Shown here in pieces: positions 1 to 5,174 of a stretch of 6,232 nucleotides of DNA. The translations under genes and the position numbers were made by a program. The stretch is taken from NCBI GenBank assembly GCA_946886675.1, contig CAMPIZ010000107.1, forward strand, positions 1-6,232, written 5' to 3'. This stretch comes from an uncultured Flavobacterium sp. GTDB taxonomy: Bacteria; Bacteroidota; Bacteroidia; Flavobacteriales; Flavobacteriaceae. Positions within the stretch are counted from its first letter, which is position 1, and each line of letters starts with the position of its first letter. The notes under the pieces are model-generated. The model saw only the letters and a list, made by a program, of their open reading frames with translations. It had not been told where the DNA came from and did no database searches.

Positions 1-653
1 AGATAGGAGAGGGCAGGGTCGGATAGCAGCCGCTCCATTTCAGACTGTATGATCTCCTGCACGTCCTGCTTCACCTGTTCATAATTCCGTTGTACTGCCT
101 GCTGGTCTATCCTGCGCACAGGTTCAATTTCGCGATAGGCCGCTTCCTCGTTCTTTATCGCATCATGGTCATTGAGTATCTCACAGTGAAAAGTTTTCAG
201 GTCAATTTTATTAAGTGGGTCATCGGCTACCATGCCTACAAATTCACCAGAACTCAGAGCCGCTATTTTTGAAGGAGGGATGGCTGATTCCAGTTGTTTT
301 GAACGGCTGATAGAAGTATCATTGCTGTTGATGGAAAGGCTTTCCCGGTCCTGCATGATCTTGCCAAAGCGCTCCGAAAGCTGCTTTGCCGTATCACCCG
401 TTACCTGCCCTGCAATAATATTCCCTGTGATGTTCATGATGACATCCGCCTGTTCCCGCCCATAATCCTTGCGCAGCTGGCTGAAGTCCTGTATGCCCAG
501 GCATGTGGCGACCTTATTGCTTCGCGCAGTCGCGATAAGGCTGTCCATGTTGTTGAGGTAGATGGTAGGGAACTCATCAAAGACAAGGCTGCTCGTCAGT
601 TTTCCTTTTTTGTTGACCTGCTTGACCAGCCTGGTCACATATAAGGAAAGGGT
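1..653 (-). pseudogene. traG: TraG/VirD4-type conjugation coupling protein, C-terminal fragment (5' end deleted, 3' end outside window)
   Basis: This minus-strand reading frame is open from about 653 to the left edge (about 216 codons from the LSLY at 650). The family is an inner-membrane ATPase that brings relaxase-bound DNA to the conjugative secretion channel. Seen in the sequence: a Walker B-like LVFDEFPT near 590-565, followed by the conserved coupling-protein stretches IATARSNKVAT, GIQDFSQL, NIIAGQVTGDTAKQLSERFG and PPSKIAALSSGEFVGMVAD, then a charged C-terminal helix region (NYEQVKQDVQEII, EMERLLSDPAL). The Walker A motif, membrane segments and the whole N-terminal half, normally upstream of this, are missing: similarity stops at about 650, where a plus-strand gene fragment begins. 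No plausible native start remains, so I call it a pseudogene. The last few residues and stop lie beyond position 1. Family assignment is by recognition of motifs; the exact subfamily (TraG versus MobC-like) is less sure. Confidence 0.87.
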
Positions 654-660
654 ACAGCTC
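640..660. other. Deletion/rearrangement junction between traG and DUF3945-like gene
   Basis: Minus-strand TraG similarity runs up to about 650 and plus-strand DUF3945-like similarity starts at about 652. Both genes lose their 5' halves at the same point while keeping their 3' parts pointing outward. One deletion between two originally divergent genes gives exactly this arrangement; an assembly misjoin would look the same. Confidence 0.6.
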
Positions 661-1077
661 GACTTCAAAGATGCCGACACTAACGGTAATTTCCGCCAGA
701 AGCATTACCATGAGAACTACGGATACGACCTGGAGGCTGTAGTCTCCAAGCACCCTATAAAGGAACTGGATAATCCATCCCATAAAGATGACCTGCTGAA
801 TTCACTTAAAAAAGGCAACAGGCAATCAGCCACCTTCATCAAAGACGGCCAGGAAGTGAAGCAATATATAGAGGCCACCCCACAGTTCAAAACACTTACG
901 ATCTATGATGCTGACCAAAGGCGCATTGATACCCGCCAGGCAAAAGAGCAGCAGCAATCCCAGAGCAGCGAAACCTCCAAGAAGCAGGATATAAAAGCTA
1001 AGCAGTCGAATGGTGAGGAGGATGGCCCTGGTGAGCAACAGGAAAAGAAGCAGCGGCGTAAAGCACAAAAATTGTAG
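652..1077 (+). pseudogene. DUF3945-like mobile-element protein, C-terminal fragment
   Basis: The frame ends with TAG at 1075-1077. It can be read back to an ATG at 562, but the first 30 or so residues of that ORF are only the antisense of traG, so the genuine part starts near VQLDFKD at 652. It reads on through YHENYGYDLEAVV, HPIKELDNP, NSLKKGNRQSATF and TPQFKTLTIYDADQRR, and ends in a low-complexity Gln/Lys/Glu-rich tail of about 50 residues (KEQQQSQSSE to KKQRRKAQKL). This pattern resembles the C-terminus of the long DUF3945/DUF4099-type proteins found in Bacteroidota ICEs, often near a topoisomerase; their function is not known. The N-terminal part is absent, cut at the same junction that truncates traG. 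The following gene starts two bases after this stop, so it was probably the first visible member of a three-gene operon. Family name is from memory of sequence pattern and is moderately sure; the truncation is well supported. Confidence 0.6.
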
Positions 1078-1079
1078 AG

Positions 1080-1364
1080 ATGAGTACCAGTAAGCCCCTT
1101 TTTGCTTTTTTTGATAAGGCGCGCGACGATATGCGTATCAGCAGTACGCATATCGGAATTTTTGCAGCGCTGCTTCAGTACAGGCAGCAAAGGGGCTTTT
1201 CTAACCCCATACAGGCGTACAGCCATGATATCATGCCGTTGGCGAAAATCTCCGCTATTAAAACCTATTGCCGTTGCCTTAAGGACCTGAGCAACTACGG
1301 ATACATAAAATATGAGCCGTCGAAAAAGAAAAATAAGCCGAGTACTATCTACTTCCCTGAATAA
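1080..1364 (+). CDS. Small winged-helix-like protein of mobile element, function unknown
   Basis: This is a 94-residue basic protein starting at ATG 1080, two bases after the stop of the preceding gene, and ending nine bases before the next start. It is likely co-translated in the DUF3945-like / small protein / HTH operon. No enzyme motif, signal peptide or membrane segment is visible. Residues 17-35 (DMRISSTHIGIFAALLQYR) look like the first helix of a replication- or regulator-type winged helix. Residues 53-75 (PLAKISAIKTYCRCLKDLSNYGYI) look like a recognition helix, and KYEPSKKKNKPSTIYF like a beta wing. I recognise the overall pattern as a small hypothetical protein that recurs beside ICE regulatory genes in Bacteroidota, but no function is established to my knowledge. 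DNA binding is inference. The promoter that once served this operon was presumably lost in the deletion near 650. Confidence 0.75.
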   Translation: MSTSKPLFAFFDKARDDMRISSTHIGIFAALLQYRQQRGFSNPIQAYSHDIMPLAKISAIKTYCRCLKDLSNYGYIKYEPSKKKNKPSTIYFPE

Positions 1365-1373
1365 TCAAACACT

Positions 1374-1700
1374 ATGAAGCCTTTTACCTTTGACCAGATA
1401 CCAAAGCTGATAGGAAAGCTATTTGACAAGATGGAGCGGATCGAGCTCCTGCTTAAGTCACTTTCTCCTGAGTCAAAGCAGCAGGAGGAATTGCTGAACA
1501 TCACTGAAGCTGCTAAACTGCTTAACTTATCCGTACCGACGGTATATTCTAAGGTCAGCCGGAACGAGATACCTGTCTGTAAAAAAGGCAAGCGGCTTTA
1601 TTTTTACAAATCAGAATTACTCTCCTGGATAAAGTCCGGGAAGGTTAAAACTATCGAGGAAATACACAGCGATGTTGAGAAGCGCCTTAACAACCACTGA
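1374..1700 (+). CDS. Excisionase-family helix-turn-helix DNA-binding protein
   Basis: This 108-residue protein begins at ATG 1374. Residues 1-38 are a probable amphipathic or coiled-coil segment (LIGKLFDKMERIELLLKSL) that could drive dimerisation. Residues 41-87 form a MerR/excisionase-like HTH_17 domain: LNITEAAKLLNLSVPTVYS is the helix-turn-helix, and the following IPVCKKGKRLYFYKSELLSWI is the typical basic wing and closing helix. The tail (residues 88-108) is charged. Proteins of this type in Bacteroidota elements act as transcription factors or as recombination directionality factors that help the integrase excise the element. Its position, convergent with the integrase gene and overlapping its 3' end by 14 bases, fits such a role but does not prove it. 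There is no room for a terminator between the two genes, so transcripts from each side probably run into the other as antisense RNA. Confidence 0.85.
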   Translation: MKPFTFDQIPKLIGKLFDKMERIELLLKSLSPESKQQEELLNITEAAKLLNLSVPTVYSKVSRNEIPVCKKGKRLYFYKSELLSWIKSGKVKTIEEIHSDVEKRLNNH

Positions 1701-2859
1701 TTTTGTTTTCCGAAACAAATGTTATCTTTCCCGCAGCTGCCCTTTTCTTCTCATCTACAAGCCTAGCATATACCTGCGTTGTCCTTACATTTTTGTGGCC
1801 AAGCATTTTCGATACCGTAAAAATATCGGTACCTGCTGAGACCTGCAGTGTTGCATATGTATGGCGAAAGCAGTGAAAGGTAATATGCTTCTTAATTCCT
1901 GCCTCGGCGACCCATACAGGCAGTATGCGGTCAACATCCCACTTATTTAACCCTGAAAATACCTTTTCCGTATCATCCCTTCTTTCACCCAAAAGCGTAT
2001 ACGCCTCATCAGATATTGGCAGGAGTTCCCATCCCTCGGTCTTTTCCTGCCGGAAGCTTATACCTGCACCCGTACTTTTACTGTAGTGCACTTCGCCCCA
2101 AGATAACTTAGCTATATCAGAATAACGCAGGCCGGTCAAGATCGAGAAAAGCGAAATTCTTTTGACAATCTCTTTTTTGCATGGTGCATGGAATAATGCG
2201 ATTGCTTCTTCACGTGTCAGGAAATCCCTTTTCGCCTCGTATTCCGGAATACTGTCAACAGCTGCATTAATATCATTTTGCAACATCTGCTGCTTATAGG
2301 CTTTACGCAGTGTAGCTTTTAGCTTATTGAAATAGGAGAGGGCAGTATTCCTTGATAACGGTTTTCCGTTCTCCCTAAGGCTTTTAGCACACAGGAGATA
2401 TGCCTTGAACCCTTCTGCCAGCTCAACGGTTATATCATTAAAAGCGGTAGGCTTTCCTGCGCGAAAGATCTCGAAATGGGCTATCGAGCTATCCCATATT
2501 ATCCTGTTGTTGCCTTCCTTTAAATCTGCCTGCTTCCTGAAATAATCTAAAAAAGAGGCTTCCATCACTTTCTGCTTTTTGAGCTGTTCTATTTCAAAGG
2601 GCGTATAAATGTGCTCCTTATTTACCTCGTTCTGCCGTTTAGCGCAGATCAGTTCCGCTGTATGCCAATTTTCATGGTTAATAATCTTATCCGCCTGGCT
2701 CTTTGGCTTGGCTATGAGGTGCAACCTTAGAAATTCGCGCCTTGAATATTCCCCTGTCCGTGCATTAAAGTAAGGAGGGTAGAAATCAAGGTACAGCGAC
2801 AACCTTCCTTTTGATATCGATTTTGTGCGAAGTGTAACTTTTATCTTTTTCATAATCAT
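1687..2859 (-). CDS. int: Tyrosine site-specific recombinase (element integrase)
   Basis: This 390-residue protein catalyses integration and excision of the element by cutting and rejoining DNA through a 3'-phosphotyrosine. It has the usual Bacteroidota three-domain layout: an N-terminal arm-binding domain (about 1-95, with KVTLRTKSISKGRLSLYLDF), a SAM-like core-binding domain (about 100-205) and a catalytic domain (about 212-375). The catalytic residues are all visible: R245 in LTGLRYSD, probable Lys K273 in QEKTEG, H329 and R332 in HCFRHTYATL, H355 in LGHKNVRTTQVY, and nucleophile Y364. Length and residues are intact, so it should be active. The ATG at 2857-2859 overlaps the upstream gene's TGA (ATGA at 2856-2859), suggesting translational coupling; an alternative in-frame ATG is two codons inside. 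The 3' end overlaps the excisionase-like gene. Location beside mnmE suggests that it mediated integration there. Subfamily (NBU1- or CTnDOT-like) cannot be fixed by eye. Confidence 0.95.
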   Translation of the reverse strand: MIMKKIKVTLRTKSISKGRLSLYLDFYPPYFNARTGEYSRREFLRLHLIAKPKSQADKIINHENWHTAELICAKRQNEVNKEHIYTPFEIEQLKKQKVMEASFLDYFRKQADLKEGNNRIIWDSSIAHFEIFRAGKPTAFNDITVELAEGFKAYLLCAKSLRENGKPLSRNTALSYFNKLKATLRKAYKQQMLQNDINAAVDSIPEYEAKRDFLTREEAIALFHAPCKKEIVKRISLFSILTGLRYSDIAKLSWGEVHYSKSTGAGISFRQEKTEGWELLPISDEAYTLLGERRDDTEKVFSGLNKWDVDRILPVWVAEAGIKKHITFHCFRHTYATLQVSAGTDIFTVSKMLGHKNVRTTQVYARLVDEKKRAAAGKITFVSENKISGC

Positions 2860-3413
2860 GCGGCATTGAAGAGAAGGTTAATATCTTTTTTTGCGACATA
2901 GGTAAACCTGCCGATTGCATACTTTGCAATCCCGAACTGCTGGATCAGGTTATATAGCGCGGCAGGGGAAACATTGAATTGCTGCTGCACTTCGGTGATG
3001 GTATAGCAACTCTCAATACCGGGAAACTCCTGAACCGGCGGGTCAATTTCGGTGGTAATCGGCGCTATGAAGAAGCTTTCCATGTCAGCCCTTTTAAGTA
3101 CGGTACGGTTGCCAAATTTGGCAATATTCAGACATCCCCGGTTAATTAACCTGTAACTTGTCCTGCGGCTGATGCCAAAAAGCAGCGCTGCCTGGTCAAC
3201 GTTTAAGAACTCCATAGCCTTGACACGGGTAAGGTCCCCGGTTAAAATAAGTTCTGTTTCAGCCGTGGTTTTCCGGACTTTAGCCTGTCGTTCAACATCT
3301 TTGTACGCACGACTGTTGCATTTGTGCGAGCAGTACCTTGTGCGGGTAGTCCTTGCGATAAATTCATTATTACAGAATTCGCAGATCTTCGGAATCTTTA
3401 AATTAGAGCTCAT
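2856..3413 (-). CDS. Zinc-finger and double helix-turn-helix regulatory protein of integrase operon
   Basis: This 185-residue protein is encoded directly upstream of the integrase and overlaps it by four bases. Three modules can be seen. Residues 11-36 hold a putative zinc-binding motif with C11, C14, C28 and C32 (CEFC, YCSHKC). Residues 69-116 are an excisionase/MerR-like HTH (LNVDQAALLFGISRRTSYRL, then the wing KFGNRTVLKRADMESFF). Residues 137-182 are a second, weaker copy of the same fold (YTITEVQQQFNVSPAALYNL, then AIGRFTYVAKKDINLLF). The two HTH modules suggest binding to paired or repeated DNA sites. The five phased TGTGNC boxes and the GGTACAAA repeats immediately upstream are obvious candidates, giving autoregulation or an accessory role in recombination; this is inference. 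The start at 3413 is the first Met before the zinc motif and the only sensible one. No enzymatic function is visible. Confidence 0.85.
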   Translation of the reverse strand: MSSNLKIPKICEFCNNEFIARTTRTRYCSHKCNSRAYKDVERQAKVRKTTAETELILTGDLTRVKAMEFLNVDQAALLFGISRRTSYRLINRGCLNIAKFGNRTVLKRADMESFFIAPITTEIDPPVQEFPGIESCYTITEVQQQFNVSPAALYNLIQQFGIAKYAIGRFTYVAKKDINLLFNAA

Positions 3414-3415
3414 AA

Positions 3416-3461
3416 TGTGACTGTTTGTGTCCCATTGTGTCTATGTGTGCCTCTGTGTGCC
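3416..3461. repeat. Array of five TGTGNC boxes at exact 10-base spacing
   Basis: Plus-strand hexamers TGTGAC (3416), TGTGTC (3426), TGTGTC (3436), TGTGCC (3446) and TGTGCC (3456) start exactly ten bases apart, so all face the same side of the helix. The four-base linkers differ between units. CATAAT occurs at both ends of the array (3411-3416 and 3461-3466), 50 bases apart. The array lies immediately upstream of the HTH protein's start codon. A cooperative protein-binding site (operator or recombination accessory site) is the likeliest reading; the binding protein is unknown. Confidence 0.75.
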
Positions 3462-3475
3462 ATAATTTCCCCTGA

Positions 3476-3525
3476 TTTTGTACCTCCGATCATTATCGAT
3501 TTCGAGGTACAAATGGGGTACAAAA
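3476..3525. repeat. GGTACAAA repeat cluster: one inverted and two direct copies
   Basis: A perfect 10-base inverted repeat, TTTGTACCTC at 3477-3486 and GAGGTACAAA at 3504-3513, flanks a 17-base spacer that itself holds CGAT-CATT-ATCG (3487-3498). A further direct copy, GGTACAAAA at 3517-3525, lies 11 bases after the second and is the exact complement of TTTTGTACC at 3476-3484. There is no T-tract next to it, so it is not a typical terminator. It lies 60-110 bases upstream of the HTH-integrase operon. It may be arm-type integrase sites, excisionase sites or an operator. Confidence 0.7.
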
Positions 3526-3561
3526 CGGAGCAAAATATCTATAACTAAAATAAAGTAACAG

Positions 3562-3610
3562 AAAAATAAAAACCAGTTAAATTGCTGTTTTATAACAATT
3601 TAACTGGTTT
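3562..3610 (-). terminator. Rho-independent terminator of mnmE
   Basis: A perfect 15-bp stem pairs 3570-3584 with 3596-3610 (AAACCAGTTAAATTG and its complement) around an 11-base loop. In the minus direction it is followed by a T-rich run (TTTATTTTTC, 3570-3561). It begins 31 bases after the mnmE stop codon. In the plus direction the following bases (AGTTTGTTTTGTTTTG) are also T-rich, so weak bidirectional function is possible. It would insulate the element from read-through out of mnmE. Confidence 0.85.
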
Positions 3611-3641
3611 AGTTTGTTTTGTTTTGCGATATTATGTGCTG

Positions 3642-5039
3642 CTACTTACCGATGCAGAAATTAGCAAAAATATTACCTAAAAGTTCATCATTAGTTACCT
3701 GGCCTGTAATTTCTCCAAAATAATAAAGCGCCTGCCTTATATCAATAGCCATAAGATCTGCTGATAGTCCGGAACGCATTCCAAACTGTACTTTTTGTAT
3801 CTCTTCAAGAGCTTTTAAAAGGGAATCATAGTGTCTTGTGTTGGTTATTATGGTTTCATTGTTGCGTAAAGCTCCGGTATTCACAAAAGACAAAAGCTTT
3901 TCTTTTAATTCCTCAACCCCCATATTTTCTTTGGCAGAAATTAAAAGTATGTCTTCCGTATGTGCATTGATAATAACTTCCTTCTGTTCTTTGTCCAGTT
4001 TATCGGCTTTATTAACCAGTATAATTAATGGTTTTAAAGGAAACTGATTCTTAATTTTCTCAATCTCAGTTTTAAACTGGCTCATTTTAGCACTGTCTGA
4101 CAGCTGCGACCCATCAACGAGATAAATTACAACCTGAGCCTGTTCTATTTTTTCAAAGGTCTTTTTTATACCAATACTTTCTACCACATCCTGTGTTTCC
4201 CTTATACCTGCGGTATCTACGAATCGAAAACCAATACCATTAATTACCAGTTCATCTTCAATTGTATCGCGGGTTGTTCCCGCAATATCCGATACTATTG
4301 CACGCTCTTCATTAAGCAGGGCATTAAGCAGGGTAGATTTACCTACATTAGGCTCTCCCACAATTGCTGCCGGAATACCATTTTTAATAACGTTGCCTAC
4401 GGCAAAAGAGTCAATTAATTTTTTCAGTACAAACTCTATCCTTTCTAATAGTTGATGAAATTGTGTACGATCAGCAAACTCCACATCTTCTTCTGCAAAA
4501 TCAAGCTCAAGCTCAATAAGCGAAGCAAAATTTAAAAGCTCTTCTCGAAGTTTGGCTATTTCATTAGAAAAACCACCGCGCATTTGCTGCATAGCTATCT
4601 GGTGAGAAGCTTCGTTATCGCTCGCAATAAGATCTGCTACTGCTTCTGCCTGAGATAAGTCCAGCTTGCCATTTAAAAAAGCCCTTAAGGTAAATTCCCC
4701 GGCATTAGCCATCCTGCAACCTGAGCGCAGTAACAGCTGAATTATCTGTTGTTGTATATAACTGGATCCATGGCAGGAAATTTCAATAATATTCTCACCA
4801 GTATAAGAATTTGGGCCTTTGAAAACCGAAAGCAACACCTGATCGTATATTCTTTCGCCTTCTGTTATATGGCCCAGGTGTATTGTATGAGATTTTTGTT
4901 TTCCGATGTTTTTTCCAGATACTGATTTAAAGACTTTCGAAGCAATATTTACAGCATCTTTACCCGAAAGTCTTATAACAGCTATGGCTCCTGAACCTGA
5001 AGGGGTAGCTAGTGCTACTATTGTATCTTGTAGAATCAT
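3642..5039 (-). CDS. mnmE: tRNA modification GTPase MnmE (TrmE/ThdF)
   Basis: This 465-residue cytoplasmic GTPase acts with MnmG to place the carboxymethylaminomethyl (or aminomethyl) group on carbon 5 of the wobble uridine U34 in certain tRNAs, using a methylenetetrahydrofolate-derived carbon. Length is that of a full-size MnmE. The N-terminal folate-binding domain is intact (DTIVALATPSGSGAIAVIRL at 5-24, YTGENIIEISCHG around 79-91). The GTPase domain carries G1 GEPNVGKS (228-235), G2 GTTRDT (254-259), G3 DTAG (275-278) and G4 NKAD (343-346), with a SAK G5-like motif at 368-370. The conserved C-terminal FCIGK, with catalytic C462, is present, so integration of the neighbouring element has not damaged the protein. 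The start is set by alignment of the ATG at 5037-5039 with the conserved N-terminus. A strong hairpin terminator follows the stop codon (TAG), and a TATCTTTG promoter box lies just upstream. Confidence 0.98.
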   Translation of the reverse strand: MILQDTIVALATPSGSGAIAVIRLSGKDAVNIASKVFKSVSGKNIGKQKSHTIHLGHITEGERIYDQVLLSVFKGPNSYTGENIIEISCHGSSYIQQQIIQLLLRSGCRMANAGEFTLRAFLNGKLDLSQAEAVADLIASDNEASHQIAMQQMRGGFSNEIAKLREELLNFASLIELELDFAEEDVEFADRTQFHQLLERIEFVLKKLIDSFAVGNVIKNGIPAAIVGEPNVGKSTLLNALLNEERAIVSDIAGTTRDTIEDELVINGIGFRFVDTAGIRETQDVVESIGIKKTFEKIEQAQVVIYLVDGSQLSDSAKMSQFKTEIEKIKNQFPLKPLIILVNKADKLDKEQKEVIINAHTEDILLISAKENMGVEELKEKLLSFVNTGALRNNETIITNTRHYDSLLKALEEIQKVQFGMRSGLSADLMAIDIRQALYYFGEITGQVTNDELLGNIFANFCIGK

Positions 5040-5051
5040 CTTAAATTTTTA

Positions 5052-5059
5052 CAAAGATA
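5052..5059 (-). promoter_or_regulatory. Candidate -7 box of mnmE promoter (TATCTTTG)
   Basis: On the minus strand TATCTTTG matches the Bacteroidota housekeeping -7 consensus TAnnTTTG at all fixed positions and ends 12 bases before the mnmE ATG. That would give a very short 5' leader. No clear TTG-type -33 element is seen at the expected distance, so the call rests on one box and its position. Confidence 0.5.
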
Positions 5060-5145
5060 GCCTTTGTATTTTAATGATATAATATTAACTTATGACAGAA
5101 TAAGAAAAAATAATCAGTTTAACATTATAATATACACCAACACAA

Positions 5146-5153
5146 TACATTTG
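5146..5153 (+). promoter_or_regulatory. Candidate -7 box of lipoprotein gene promoter (TACATTTG)
   Basis: TACATTTG matches the Bacteroidota -7 consensus TAnnTTTG and lies 21 bases upstream of the lipoprotein ATG, implying a leader of roughly 15 bases. The upstream sequence is strongly AT-rich, but no convincing -33 TTG is found. With the mnmE box it makes the 135-base spacer 5040-5174 a divergent promoter region; nothing else was found there. Confidence 0.55.
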
Positions 5154-5174
5154 CATCAAATTTTTAACCCCATT

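Larger units (their letters stand above)
3414..3641. other. Probable element-chromosome boundary (attachment region) between integrase operon and mnmE
   Basis: This 228-base stretch has no gene. It contains the TGTGNC array, the GGTACAAA cluster, an AT-rich segment at 3526-3569 and the mnmE terminator. Base composition changes across it from the G+C-richer element to AT-rich chromosome. The attachment site must lie here or just inside the mnmE 3' end (3642-3660). The exact crossover cannot be placed, because the other end of the element is outside the window and no second copy of the mnmE 3' sequence is present within it. A sequence resembling the CTnDOT-type GTTNNTTTGC core is seen at 3618-3627 (TTTGTTTTGC), a weak hint only. 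Confidence 0.55.

Noticed and set aside
90..465. Plus-strand ORFs of 60 and 77 codons
   Set aside because: They lie antisense to a frame with clear TraG motifs and show no protein-like pattern of their own.
562..660. N-terminal part of the open frame 562-1077, beginning MVGNSSKTRLL
   Set aside because: It is the antisense of the traG fragment (Walker B region); the apparent hydrophobic start is not a signal peptide of the DUF3945-like gene but a product of the junction.
577..1226. Minus-strand ORFs of 68, 80 and 107 codons, some hydrophobic
   Set aside because: They are shadows of the DUF3945-like fragment and the 94-codon gene; the hydrophobicity comes from reading Gln/Lys-rich codons antisense.
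3411..3466. Possible CRISPR array
   Set aside because: The period is only 10 bases with 6-base boxes, far too short for CRISPR repeats and spacers, and no cas gene is present.
3477..3513. Inverted repeat as a terminator
   Set aside because: The 17-base spacer and lack of an adjacent T-tract on either strand, together with its place upstream of the integrase operon, argue for protein-binding sites instead.
3642..3665. Second copy of the mnmE 3' end within 1-3600 as the other attachment end
   Set aside because: Looked for sequence like CTTACCGATGCAGAAATT in the element part and found none; the other end must be outside the window if it exists.
3838..4047. Plus-strand ORF of 69 codons
   Set aside because: It is antisense inside the mnmE GTPase domain and has no recognisable features.
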